Shown: positions 44,131-54,298, numbered from the stretch's first letter. The stretch: DNA of 64,000 nt from JASJBU01 sp963790775 (GCA_963790775.1 CAWBPR010000011.1:186001-250000), one strand, 5' to 3'. Notes: generated from the sequence alone by a model not told the origin. A program made the numbers and translations.

Positions 44131-44973
44131 ATGAAGATCCTGAATGCCATGACAGTTGATGTTGAGGATTATTACCATGTTTCAGCATTTGCAAAAACAA
44201 TCCAAGCTGGTCAGTGGGATGATTACCCCCGCCGGGTTCTGGAAAACACTCGTCGACTCCTCGACCTGTTTGATGAACACCAGGTAAAGGCGACATTTTT
44301 TGTTTTGGGATGGGTTGCTGAACGTGAAAAGGGGCTGGTAAAAGAGATTTCTGACAGAGGACATGAGGTCGCTTCACACGGCTACAGTCACCAGCTTGTC
44401 TATAATCAGACCCCGGAAGTATTTCGCGAAGAAACTGTGCGTTCAAAAGGGATTTTGGAGGAGATCATTCAATCACCAGTGCTCGGCTATCGGGCCGCCA
44501 GTTACTCTATTACCGATAAATCACTATGGGCGTTAGAGATACTCGAAGAATTGGGGTTCGAATATGACTCAAGTATATTTCCTGTGCACCATGACCGCTA
44601 TGGCATCCCTGATGCGCCGGAGAATCCCCACAAAATCAAGACAAAGAATGGTGGCAGCTTAATTGAATTCCCGTTATCAGCAGCAACTGTGTTGGGGTTT
44701 AAACTTCCGGTGGCAGGTGGAGGTTATTTCAGACTTTACCCTTATTCGCTTACCAAGTTTGGTTTAAATCAAATCAACCGACAAAAAAAGCCCTTTATTT
44801 TCTATCTGCATCCATGGGAGATTGATCCGGAGCAACCAAAAATAGACGCCGGATGGCTCTCTCGTTTCAGGCACTACAATAATCTACAAAAGACTGAACT
44901 GAGGTTGGGAAAACTGATGGAAAGTTTTGACTTTTCCACAGTTAAAGATGTATTGACAACTATTGATGTATAG
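44131..44973 (+). CDS. XrtA-associated polysaccharide deacetylase
   Basis: A 280-residue NodB-fold carbohydrate esterase. The metal and catalytic residues are visible in MTVDVEDYYHV (D9/D12), ASHGYSHQ (the HxxxH pair) and GYRAASYSI. The C-terminal FYLHPWEIDPEQP motif is specific to the exosortase-associated subfamily (TIGR03006). It should remove acetyl groups from N-acetylated sugars of the exopolysaccharide. In other XrtA loci a tyrosine kinase, an ATPase and an outer-membrane protein lie between the chain-length gene and this one; here it follows directly after 35 bases. Confidence 0.92.
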   Translation: MKILNAMTVDVEDYYHVSAFAKTIQAGQWDDYPRRVLENTRRLLDLFDEHQVKATFFVLGWVAEREKGLVKEISDRGHEVASHGYSHQLVYNQTPEVFREETVRSKGILEEIIQSPVLGYRAASYSITDKSLWALEILEELGFEYDSSIFPVHHDRYGIPDAPENPHKIKTKNGGSLIEFPLSAATVLGFKLPVAGGGYFRLYPYSLTKFGLNQINRQKKPFIFYLHPWEIDPEQPKIDAGWLSRFRHYNNLQKTELRLGKLMESFDFSTVKDVLTTIDV

Positions 44974-45082
44974 CAGGAGAAATCCTCTTAGATTAGATAA
45001 CTATCGATAGACTGTTATCCGTTATCATCGATGCACATGCAATGAAACCATTAATTCAGATATTTCATTTGTTAGGTAAATT

Positions 45083-45703
45083 ATGAGTGCTAATAAGGTG
45101 CAGGTCAGGATTAACGGGGAAATAATTAATGCACCTACTTCGTTATCAGCAATACAAGCTGCCTGGCATGGCGGAGTTAGTAAAGTACTTGGTGTTAGCT
45201 GTATGGAGGGTGTTTGTGGTTCCTGCAGCGTTATGGTCAAGCGAGAAGGTGGTAATGAAGTCTCTACTGAGTTGGGCTGCCAGGTCTTTATTGAAGAAGG
45301 GATGCAAATAATCTTTTTAGATTCTCCATCGCAATCCAATCATGGATACTTGCTCAGTGATATTAAAAGCACCTGGGATGTGCTGATTAAATTCCAACAG
45401 TTTTTCCCGGAGGCCAACCATTGTCGCGCTTGCGGCGGTTGTGATAAATCCTGCCCTAAAGATATTAAGGTTGAAAGAGGGGTGATGCTTGCAAACAAGG
45501 GTGCATTTCAGGAAGCAGCTGATCTTTTTACTGAATGTGTCATGTGTGATTTGTGTATGACAGCTTGCCCAGAAAATATTGCGCCTAACTATGTTGGGAT
45601 TTTCAGCCGCCGGGTCAGCGCTCATCATTATCTTCGGCCAGGCAATCTGATTAAACGTATCGAGGATATTAGACGGGGAAATATGACGGTGAATAAGGGG
45701 TAA
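45083..45703 (+). CDS. Iron-sulfur subunit, fumarate reductase/succinate dehydrogenase type
   Basis: A 206-residue protein with an N-terminal plant-type [2Fe-2S] domain (C40, C45, C48, C66) and a C-terminal ferredoxin domain with two CxxCxxCxxxC motifs (C114-C124 and C152-C162), which should hold two [4Fe-4S] clusters. This layout resembles SdhB/FrdB, but SdhB proteins carry a [3Fe-4S] cluster that this motif pattern does not predict. It would move electrons between the NuoF-like and flavoprotein subunits encoded next, the next gene starting five bases after its stop. No signal peptide, so cytoplasmic. Confidence 0.85.
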   Translation: MSANKVQVRINGEIINAPTSLSAIQAAWHGGVSKVLGVSCMEGVCGSCSVMVKREGGNEVSTELGCQVFIEEGMQIIFLDSPSQSNHGYLLSDIKSTWDVLIKFQQFFPEANHCRACGGCDKSCPKDIKVERGVMLANKGAFQEAADLFTECVMCDLCMTACPENIAPNYVGIFSRRVSAHHYLRPGNLIKRIEDIRRGNMTVNKG

Positions 45704-45708
45704 TATAC

Positions 45709-47322
45709 TTGTTCACTGGGATTTCTTATCAAGAGGCGCTTAGACGGTATCAGCCAAAAAAGGTGCGGGCACTTCCTGAAAGCACCCTGAGCGATGAAGA
45801 TCTTCTCGTGAAATTCCATCCTGATAATTATCAGGACACAGCCGTCGAATTAAAAGTAGGCGCAAACAAAGGACAGTTTTGTCAACAGGAACTCGCTTCC
45901 CTACTTCAGGCTGACTCCTATATTGACGAGTCTGCAATTAGCTCAGCAACTATCATTGAAACCGATGTGCTGGTAATCGGTGGTGGTGGTGCAGGCTGTG
46001 CAGCGGCACTTACGGCTGCCCGCAAAGGCGCTAAGGTCACTATAGCAACCAAATTACGTCTTGGTGACAGCAATACCATCATGGCTGAAGGAGGTATTCA
46101 AGTATCAGTTGGTGATACAGATACCCTACAAGCTCATTTTGATGACACGTTAAAAGCCGGTCATTACAAATCAGATAGAGACTTGGTTGCATCAATGGTT
46201 ACTGATGGCCCTGATGTGATCCGCTGGTTGATTGATGAAGGCATGGCGTTTGATACCGATAAATTTGGTAATCTTATCACCCGGCGTGCTGGTGGAACGA
46301 GTGTGGAACGGGTTATCTATTTCAAAGACTATACTGGTCTGGAAATGATGCGGGTTCTTCGTGAGTCTGTTTCGAATAATAATAATATTTCAGTTAAAAA
46401 TAATTATCCAGCCATTGAACTATTGTCGAGTGAAAATGGACATTGTGCAGGTGCAATTCTGTATTCTCTGACCGAGCAGCGGTACGTGATCTTTAGAGCG
46501 CAAAGTGTGATTATTGCAACAGGCGGTATTGGTCGAGTGCATTTGAATAGATTCCCTACCACAAATCATTTCGGTTCTACAGGTGATGGATTGGTGCTCG
46601 CTTATCGATTAGGCGCTAAATTAAGAGATCTTGCTAGCTTTCAATATCACCCAACCGCAATGGCCTATCCTGCACAGATGGTTGGTTCTTTAATCACCGA
46701 AGGAGTGCGCTCAGCTGGGGTACATTTAATCAACGCACAGGGTGAACGTTTTATCGATGAGCTAAAGCCAAGAGATTGTGTTTCAGCAGCTATTTTACGT
46801 GAATGTCATGAAGGTCGAGGAATTTATATTAAACCACGAAGGGATCTTTCAATAGCCGAGTGCTCAGGTGTGTGGCTGGATACTCCTGGGTTGGAGTTGC
46901 GACACCCCGGTTTATTAAAAAAGAAATTTCCTAAACTCTTTCGTTCTACAGGTCGTGCAAAAATAAATCCTGCGACTACCCCTTTATTGGTGTTTCCCGC
47001 GCTTCATTATCAAAACGGTGGAGTAGTCATTGAAAGTAGTGGGGCAAGTACAATTCCCGGACTTTACTGCGCAGGAGAAGTTGCAGGTGGAATTCATGGA
47101 CACAACCGGATTATGGGTAATGCCTTATTGGATATTATCAGTTTTGGGCGTCGCGCTGGTGAGGCGGTTGTCGAACATATACATAGCCGTGGCCATAAAA
47201 AATACTCCATTGACCATTTAAATGCATTTAGACGGGAGCTTCTTAAAGCAGGATTAAGTACTGGAAATAAGAGTCCGATGCTGTTTCCAGCTTACTCTAA
47301 TTTTAGGTTAAATGTAGAGTAA
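45709..47322 (+). CDS. FAD-dependent fumarate reductase-like flavoprotein subunit
   Basis: A 537-residue flavoprotein of the SdhA/FrdA/NadB superfamily. An unusual 80-residue N-terminal extension (KFHPDNYQDTAVELKVG) comes before the FAD motif VIGGGGAGCAAA at 89-100. The residues that bind and reduce fumarate in FrdA all have counterparts: H314 (QYHPTA), E331 and R334 (TEGVR), R355 (KPRDCVS), H433 (HYQNGG) and R467 (NRIMGNAL). The C-terminal helical domain of SdhA is missing. There is no membrane anchor gene. It likely oxidises or reduces a small dicarboxylate-like substrate; L-aspartate oxidase chemistry is an alternative. The start codon appears to be TTG. The stop is three bases before the NuoF-like gene. 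Confidence 0.82.
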   Translation: MFTGISYQEALRRYQPKKVRALPESTLSDEDLLVKFHPDNYQDTAVELKVGANKGQFCQQELASLLQADSYIDESAISSATIIETDVLVIGGGGAGCAAALTAARKGAKVTIATKLRLGDSNTIMAEGGIQVSVGDTDTLQAHFDDTLKAGHYKSDRDLVASMVTDGPDVIRWLIDEGMAFDTDKFGNLITRRAGGTSVERVIYFKDYTGLEMMRVLRESVSNNNNISVKNNYPAIELLSSENGHCAGAILYSLTEQRYVIFRAQSVIIATGGIGRVHLNRFPTTNHFGSTGDGLVLAYRLGAKLRDLASFQYHPTAMAYPAQMVGSLITEGVRSAGVHLINAQGERFIDELKPRDCVSAAILRECHEGRGIYIKPRRDLSIAECSGVWLDTPGLELRHPGLLKKKFPKLFRSTGRAKINPATTPLLVFPALHYQNGGVVIESSGASTIPGLYCAGEVAGGIHGHNRIMGNALLDIISFGRRAGEAVVEHIHSRGHKKYSIDHLNAFRRELLKAGLSTGNKSPMLFPAYSNFRLNVE

Positions 47323-47325
47323 ATC

Positions 47326-48584
47326 ATGGATAGATTAAACCAGGTTTTATTGAGTCCTCGCATGAGAACATATGCGGGTCTCGATTTATATCGTTCAAAT
47401 GGTGGTGGTCAGGCTCTAGAGGCAGCAATAGAAAATCCACTTCATTTATTAAAACATATAAAAAAAGCAGGTCTACGCGGACTTGGTGGAAGTGGCTATC
47501 CAACATACCTGAAATGGCAGGCAATTGCGGAGCAGAATGAGCATACTGATAAATACCTGATATGCAATGGAAATGAGGATGAGCCGGGAACATTCAAAGA
47601 TCGGCTATTAATGGAAGAAACTCCACATCAACTCATAGAGGGTGCTTTGATAGCAGCAGTTGCATGTGGTCTGAATAAAATTATCTTTTATATAAATCCT
47701 GATCTGAAAGTAGCCATCGATACCATGCGGAAAGCTATTGAGCAGTGGCTGAATGACTGGGCTATACGCTGAAGTAAATAGAAAGATACAATCTCTTTAT
47801 TCACGCGCTGTGGAATTGCAGGTATTTACCTGGGTCCGGACATTATATCGGGGGCGAGGAAACAGCGGCAATAGAGTCAGTAGAAGGTAAATTTCCATTT
47901 CCGCGAGGTCGTCCTCCTTATCCTGTAGAGTCAGGTGTTTATGAGAAACCTACTCTGGTAAATAATATTGAAACACTTTGCAATGTGCCACATATAATTA
48001 GTCATGGAATTGAGTGGTATCAGGAATTAGGAGTTGGAGATGCATATGGAACAAAACTGTTTTCATTGAGCGGAGATGTACGCAGTGAAGGAGTTTACGA
48101 GCTACCTATGGGGATTTCACTCAATGAGTTGATATTCAAATATGGCAATGGTTTGCTGGATGACAAAAAGTTTAAAGCAGTATTTACTGGAGGGCCATCA
48201 AACACATTATTAACTCATGATGATCTGGATGTGGCACTGGATTTCGATTCAGTGCGTGAAAGAGGCTCAAATCTCGGTACAGGCGCTATGATCGTTGTAT
48301 CAGAGGGCGCAGATATAATAAAAAAAGTAGCTGAATATGTGCATTTTTTTGCGCATTCATCTTGTGGACAATGTCCATCTTGCAAGACTGGGACCTATCA
48401 CCTATCCAGCCTATTGGACAGAATAGATAAGGGGCATGGCCGTGCAGAAGATTTAGCGCAATTAGTGAGCCTCTGTAAATTACTACCTGGCTCAGGAAAA
48501 TGTGCACTGATTGATGGTGCTGTGACAGTAGTGGACAGTTCTTTGGATCATTTTATGAATGAATATAAACAGGCATTGAGATGA
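47326..48584 (+). pseudogene. NuoF-like NADH-binding subunit, frameshifted
   Basis: The first 145 codons carry the FMN/NADH site of NuoF: GLRGLGGSGYPTYLKW and CNGNEDEPGTFKDR. The frame changes near 47760 and again near 47830, after which GGEETAAIESVEG, PTLVNNIETL and the [4Fe-4S] motif SSCGQCPSCKTGT with a later cysteine in GSGKCAL follow in order. The full product would be about 419 residues, the normal NuoF length. If the shifts are sequence errors, it supplies an NADH entry site for the flavoprotein and iron-sulfur subunits upstream. If they are real, the module is broken. It overlaps the next gene by four bases. Confidence 0.8.
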
Positions 48585-49730
48585 CACTAATATTCTGGGT
48601 GAGTATGTCTTTAATTATTTATATTTATATTGGGTATCCACTCATTCTTAATCTGCTGACAATAAATAAAAAGAAAATCAAATATACTGAAACTGAAATG
48701 CCAAGCGTTTCTATCTTGATTGCTGCATATAATGAAGAAAATGATATTGAAGCGACATTATTAAATAAAATAGAACTTGATTATCCTGAGGATAAACTAG
48801 AAATCATAGTCGTTTCTGATGAGTCTACCGATGAAACAGATGCAATTGTCGAGCGAATTGCAGCGTTATCAGATATTCCTATAACACTGGTCAGACAGGT
48901 GCCTAGACGAGGGAAAACAGCAGGCCTTAATTTAGTAGTCCCTCAGGCAAAAGGCGATATTATCGTGTTTTCTGATGCCAATTCTGTTTATAAGCATGAT
49001 GCCCTGAAACATCTTGTTTCAAATTTCGCTGATCAACGTGTGGGATATGTGACGGGTAAAATGGTTTATACAAACCCTGATGGTTCACTTGTGGGCGATG
49101 GTTGCAGCAGTTACATGAAGTACGAGAACTGGCTGAGGGATAAGGAATCGAAATTAGGTTCTCTGGTAGGTGTGGACGGTGGCATTGATGCCATGAGAAA
49201 AGAATTATACGAACAGCTTAACCCAGATCAACTGCCTGACTTTGTTCAGCCTCTAAAAGTGGTGAAAAAGGGCTATAGAGTCGTATATGAAGAGAATGCG
49301 CTGTTAAAAGAGATGGCGTTAGATGATGCGGGTAGTGAGTATGCTATGCGGGTGAGGGTCACTTTAAGGGCGTTATGGGCAATGCATGATATGCGGGTGT
49401 TGTTTAACCCGTTTAGGTTTGGTTTTTTTGCATGGCAACTCCTATCCCATAAGTTACTCAGGTATCTGGCTTTTATTCCTTTGTTTGTAGTCTATTGTCA
49501 TAAATATCTTACTGCTGAAAGATGCGCTTATATATCAGTTGATCTTTTTAGGGCAACTCTTATTTTACTTTCTTGCATGGCAGGGGCATCGAAATATAGA
49601 TAAAGATAAAAGCCCTTTGCATTATGCCTTGCCATATTATTTTACATTAATAAACATGGCCAGCCTGCATGCTTTCTGCCGCTATATCAAAGGTGAAAAG
49701 CAGGTTATCTGGAAACCAAGAACTGGGTAA
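48581..49730 (+). pseudogene. Family 2 glycosyltransferase, C-terminal frameshift
   Basis: A membrane-anchored GT2 enzyme with a leading helix (about 5-25) and the GT-A motifs SILIAAYNEE, VVSDESTDETD and VFSDANSVY, followed by GVDGGIDAMR and an acceptor-site region VQPLKVVKKGYR. The frame changes near 49512; in the second frame the protein continues with LLFYFLAWQGHRN, helices and a natural end VIWKPRTG. The complete protein would be about 382 residues. It adds a sugar to the growing repeat unit or polymer at the cytoplasmic face of the membrane. A shortened protein from the first frame would lose the last membrane helices. Confidence 0.8.
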
Positions 49731-49738
49731 TACCTGTA

Positions 49739-50878
49739 ATGGCGATAAAAGTGCTTCATCTGATAGACAGTGGCGGATTATATGGCGCTGAAATGATGTT
49801 GCTCAATCTTGTAGAAGAACAAATAAGTACAGGTCTGGAGCCCTTGATATTAAGTGCAGGCATACCCGAAATAAAAGAAAAGGCGATTGAGATAGAAGCA
49901 AGAAAACGCAATCTCCCAGTAATGATATTTCGTATGCAACCTGGACTAAATTTAATCAAGGCATTTGAGATTGTTAAATTCGCAAAAAATAATAGTTTTG
50001 ATGTTCTTCATTCACATGGTTATAAATTTAATATATTACTTACTCTCGTTCCAAAATATATAAGACAAATTCCGCTGATCACGACACTTCACGGTTATGT
50101 AGGCGCAAAATCATTCTCCTGGCTCAAGCTGTATCAAACCTTAGAAAGTCTGCTTTTAAAATACATTGATGGAATCGTTTATGTAAGTGGGCAAACTAAA
50201 GACAATCCGTTACTGAGACGATTGAAGGCGCGTGATGAGATTGTTATATATAACGGCATAGATCCATCGGAGGTAATTAAACTTGCAAGATCAGAAAACT
50301 GTGTGTCAATTAAGGATGTTTTTCCTGAAGAAGAGGATGGATTGATTATTATAGGTGCGATCGGTCGATTATCACCTGAGAAAGCGTTTGACAGATTAAT
50401 TAACGTCTTTGCCGTACTTTCGTCTAAGTATCCAAAACTTAGATTGGTGATTGTAGGGGAGGGTAATTCGCGCGATAGACTAGAACAGATGCTTAGGGAT
50501 TCCGGTCTAGAGGAAAAGGTAAAATTGCCTGGTTATATCAATCCTCCATATCGGCTCATTTGTGACCTTGATGTAGTTGTCGTGTCTTCTCTGAGTGAAG
50601 GTCTTCCGATAACGTTACTTGAAGTATGTGCTTTAAAAAAGCTTATAGTGGCTACCAGTGTTGGTAGTATTCCCGATGTATTAAGAAACTATTCATCTTC
50701 AGTGATTGTTCCTCCAGGGGATAATGAAGCATTGGAGAGGGCAATAGATAAGATGATAAGTCATAATGTTGGAATCATTAATAGCGAAGAGTCGGAGTTG
50801 CCAATGGAATTCACTTCAGCACAGATGGCTGCTAATTATGCCTCGTTTTATACGCATATAATTAATGTGCACCTATAA
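49739..50878 (+). CDS. Family 4 glycosyltransferase
   Basis: A 379-residue GT-B glycosyltransferase. The N-terminal domain has the glycine-rich loop DSGGLYGAEMM and VLHSHGYKFN; the C-terminal domain has IGRLSPEKAFDRLI and the nucleotide-sugar EX7E motif in SEGLPITLLEVCA. These retaining enzymes use a UDP- or GDP-sugar donor. It starts eight bases after the preceding glycosyltransferase and belongs to the same operon. Sugar and linkage cannot be predicted. Confidence 0.9.
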   Translation: MAIKVLHLIDSGGLYGAEMMLLNLVEEQISTGLEPLILSAGIPEIKEKAIEIEARKRNLPVMIFRMQPGLNLIKAFEIVKFAKNNSFDVLHSHGYKFNILLTLVPKYIRQIPLITTLHGYVGAKSFSWLKLYQTLESLLLKYIDGIVYVSGQTKDNPLLRRLKARDEIVIYNGIDPSEVIKLARSENCVSIKDVFPEEEDGLIIIGAIGRLSPEKAFDRLINVFAVLSSKYPKLRLVIVGEGNSRDRLEQMLRDSGLEEKVKLPGYINPPYRLICDLDVVVVSSLSEGLPITLLEVCALKKLIVATSVGSIPDVLRNYSSSVIVPPGDNEALERAIDKMISHNVGIINSEESELPMEFTSAQMAANYASFYTHIINVHL

Positions 50879-51121
50879 GAGCATAAGGCTTAGCGAAGCA
50901 TGTGGTGAGGGATGATACAGTGCGTGTCAGAATAATCGTTCCAACCACCATGGACGGTGTCTCTGAATCTGAGATGGAGTGAAGAGGTCTAGCTTAATCC
51001 CTGGGTAGAGAAATATGGACTTACTGACAATAAATTTAGAAAACTAGCGCTATAAATATCCTTATACCTAGGCATTATGATATATAAATATACTTTTAGC
51101 GATGTGCGAGCGGTATAGTTA

Positions 51122-52028
51122 ATGAGTGGTAACAACAAGCAACCATTAGTCGTCAGTTATTATTCCAGTGTATAACCGCGCTGAATATTTGAGTCAAACA
51201 ATAGACTCTGTTTTCAACCAATCGTATGAAAATATTCAACTAATTGTTATCGATGATGGCTCAACTGATGGCAGCTATGAGGTGATAAAGTCTTACGGTG
51301 ATAGGCTGATTTTGCTTACCCATCCAAATCGGGAGAATCGAGGGCAATCTGTATCTATTAATTTAGGGCTTAAATATGTTATAGGCAAATGTGATTACAT
51401 AGCAATCTTAGATAGTGATGATTATTGGTTTCCTGATAAGACTGCTAAGCAAATACAGGTGATGATTGATAAGCCGGAAGTCGGTTTGGTTTATGGAAAT
51501 GGTTATGGAGTGAGTGCAAAAGGAGAGCGCTTGTATGAAATATATGATGATCTTCATGTCGAAGAAAGTAAACCGGAAAACGTCCTGTTAGACTGCTATT
51601 TTTTTCTACCGACAAACTCTTTAGTCAGAGAGACTTTGTATAGGCAGGTTGGTTATTTTGACGAGTCATTACGGTCTGCTCAAGACCATGATATGGCTAT
51701 ACGTGTTGCTGAACATACAAAATTAGAATACATACCGGACCACGTATTTTGTTATCGCCGTCATGGAAACTCTATCAGTAATAAATATGCAGACATACGC
51801 TGGCGTAATGGTTTTATTATTCTTGATATGGCAAAAAAACGTTATCCATATAGTGCCTCTGTTATAAGAAGAAGATCCGCAGTCTTACATTTTCGGCTTT
51901 TTCAAATATCTATGGAAAAAAATCAGCGATATAAAGCTGTTGGGCATCTAATGCTGGCTGGGTTAATGGATCCCGTTAAGTCGATGAAGGTCCTGCTTGG
52001 TATTACAAAAATCACAAGCCCACATTAA
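51122..52028 (+). pseudogene. Family 2 glycosyltransferase with frameshift near the start
   Basis: From 51168 on, this reads as a complete GT2 enzyme: YNRAEYLSQTIDSVFNQSY, VIDDGSTDGSY, AILDSDDYWFPDK and the acceptor segment SAQDHDMAIRVAE. The expected strand before YNR (usually VSVIIPV) appears only if one base is added near 51156; then an ATG at 51122 gives MSGNNKQPLVSVIIPVYNR. Without that base the ATG frame stops after 17 codons. It would be about 302 residues. The 240 bases before it hold no gene. Confidence 0.78.
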
Positions 52029-52176
52029 CTAATAACTATTATATCAGGTATTAATGATTGTACCCTTTATATGTGGTGTTCTAATTGCATACATCTAAAT
52101 AATATTATGGATTGGATCTTTTATATGGTACATATTGTTGCATCCATTTATAAGTTGGATGCCGAGGATTAGCGTG

Positions 52177-53259
52177 ATGAAGATCTTGTTAATCGCTGAT
52201 AGTATTCGGCATATGAACGGAGGTACGGAGGGTCAACTGCTCAAATTAATTGAGGGATTACAGTCAGAAGGTGTCGTTGTTGAACTCAGTATCTTAAGAA
52301 AGACAAGCTTTGCAATTGAAAAAGAATTTATCTGTCCAGTCAATGTGTTAGAAATAAAAAAGATAATATCACTCCGTTCTGTTTTGAGTATCTTATGGCA
52401 CTTATGGTCGAAGCGTATGCAAGGATTTAAACTGGTCCAGACATTTTTTATCGATTCTTCCGTATTGGTTCCAGTTTTGGCTTCGTTACTTCGCATGCGA
52501 GTTCTAATCTCTCGTCGAGATATGGGGTATTGGTATAACCCAAAACTGTTAAGGGCGCTGAGAATCAATAGGTCAATGATCTCAGGTGCTATTGTCAATA
52601 GCAAAGCAATCAAGGAATGTGTCCATAATAACGAACTGATACATCTTGAAAAGATTCATGTTATATATAATGCCATTGATTCTGATTGCGTTGACTTTCC
52701 AGAAAGAACATTAGACCCAGCAAAGTTCAAAATCGGTTATATGGCAAATTACCGAAAGTTAAAGCGCGTAGAGGATTTAATTGAGGCATTTTCAAAATTA
52801 ATACAAAAGTACCCTGCAGCGGAATTGCATTTAGTTGGAGCCGATCTTGAAGAAAAACTAGGCGGCATTGTTAAAGAAAGAGAGTTACAAGATAAGATCA
52901 TTTTTTATGGGCAGGTTGCAAATCCCATGAAAGTGTTGACTGGTGTTGATATTGGTGTGCTGTGTTCTGAGTCTGAAGGATTGTCAAATGCGATTATTGA
53001 GTTTCTGGCATCAGGAAAACCTGTAATTGCAACGAGAGTAGGCGGGAATGTTGAACTGGTATTCGATGGGAAAACAGGCTTTTTGGTTGATGTAGGAGAC
53101 GTCGAGGGCTTAGCCAATGCAATGTATCGTTTGGCTATGGATGCAGACGCGGTAACCAATATGGGAGAACGGGCTAGAGCTTTTGTGAAGAGTAACTTTG
53201 CAGTGAAAAAAATGGTACAACAACATCTAGCAATATACAAGACGGTGCTTGGTTCGTAG
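52177..53259 (+). CDS. Family 4 glycosyltransferase
   Basis: A 360-residue GT-B glycosyltransferase starting MKILLIADSIRHMNGGTEGQ, with the donor-binding half carrying MANYRKLKRVEDLIEAF, GVDIGVLCSESEGLSNAIIEFLA and GGNVELVFDGKTGFLV. The EX7E pair is E in SEGLSN and E in AIIEF. An earlier in-frame ATG would add 14 residues without family resemblance. It precedes the deacetylase gene on the same strand. Confidence 0.9.
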   Translation: MKILLIADSIRHMNGGTEGQLLKLIEGLQSEGVVVELSILRKTSFAIEKEFICPVNVLEIKKIISLRSVLSILWHLWSKRMQGFKLVQTFFIDSSVLVPVLASLLRMRVLISRRDMGYWYNPKLLRALRINRSMISGAIVNSKAIKECVHNNELIHLEKIHVIYNAIDSDCVDFPERTLDPAKFKIGYMANYRKLKRVEDLIEAFSKLIQKYPAAELHLVGADLEEKLGGIVKERELQDKIIFYGQVANPMKVLTGVDIGVLCSESEGLSNAIIEFLASGKPVIATRVGGNVELVFDGKTGFLVDVGDVEGLANAMYRLAMDADAVTNMGERARAFVKSNFAVKKMVQQHLAIYKTVLGS

Positions 53260-53287
53260 GGTGTATTATGAAAGTATCAGGTAGCTA

Positions 53288-54298
53288 GTGAATATAAAAT
53301 ATTATCTGGGTAAGTTGCTGCTAAATCTTGGTGGGTTTGGGATAATGCGTATCGTTTCTCGCAAGATACCAAAAATATTAATGTATCATCGTTTTAGCGA
53401 AGCTACGCAGTTTGCGAAGGTTGGGCAACAGGAATTTGAGCAGCAGCTAAAGTACCTATTAAAGCATCATAATATTGTTCCACTATCGTTATTGGTTGAT
53501 TCAAAACTGTCAAATCAGGTCGTAACCAAGAATGCTGTGGCTATTACAGTCGATGACGGTTACGAGGATTTCTACCGGTATGCTTTTCCTTTGTTGAAAA
53601 AGTATTCCTGTAGCGCCACTCTGTTTGTTACGACCGGGTTTGTAGATGGACTTTGTTGGCTTTGGCCTGACGTATTGGATTTTACCCTTCTCAATTGTCA
53701 GCCTGGAAGCTATGAAATATCGATTCCTGGCGATCCAAAAAGAATACAACTCAATGTCGACGCTCAATCACATGACACAAACTGGAAGAAACTTTCCATA
53801 ATCTGTCTTTCATTGACGGAAGAGAATAAAAAACATTTTTTGCATGAGATTCTTCGAAAGTTCAATGTTGTGTTACCTGATCAGATTCCTGAACAATATA
53901 AGCCCTGCTCATGGGATCAATTGAGGGAAATGGCGGATCACGGTATAGAACTAGGCTCCCATACAGTCAATCATCCCAGTATGGGCAAAGTGTCTTGTGA
54001 TGCTATTGCATATGAATTGGTTGAAAGTAAGAAGAGGCTGGAACAAGAACTTAACAAGCCTATAGATCTATTCTGCTATCCTAATGGCATGCATGATGAC
54101 TATAACAAAAATGTGATGGATGAGGTTAAAAAAACAGGGTTTAAGGCAGCATTTGTCGCATACCATGATGGGCTTGAAGGTGTTGGTGCCTATGAAATTC
54201 GGCGTTTTGGTGTGGGGGGTGATATTTATCACTTTCAAAAAGCAGTTAATGGGGTCTTACATCTATCTGCAAAGATTAAGCGAAACCTTACTGTGTAG
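53288..54298 (+). CDS. Polysaccharide deacetylase (NodB fold)
   Basis: A 336-residue carbohydrate esterase with the NodB motifs ITVDDGYEDFY (motif 1, DD), LGSHTVNHPSM (HxxxH metal pair) and FCYPNGMHDD. It is the second deacetylase of the locus and belongs to a different subfamily from the XrtA-linked one at 44.1 kb, with an insertion after motif 1 (SCSATLFVTTGFVDGLCWLW). It could act on sugars or remove an acyl group during export. The start codon is GTG. No signal peptide. Confidence 0.87.
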   Translation: MNIKYYLGKLLLNLGGFGIMRIVSRKIPKILMYHRFSEATQFAKVGQQEFEQQLKYLLKHHNIVPLSLLVDSKLSNQVVTKNAVAITVDDGYEDFYRYAFPLLKKYSCSATLFVTTGFVDGLCWLWPDVLDFTLLNCQPGSYEISIPGDPKRIQLNVDAQSHDTNWKKLSIICLSLTEENKKHFLHEILRKFNVVLPDQIPEQYKPCSWDQLREMADHGIELGSHTVNHPSMGKVSCDAIAYELVESKKRLEQELNKPIDLFCYPNGMHDDYNKNVMDEVKKTGFKAAFVAYHDGLEGVGAYEIRRFGVGGDIYHFQKAVNGVLHLSAKIKRNLTV

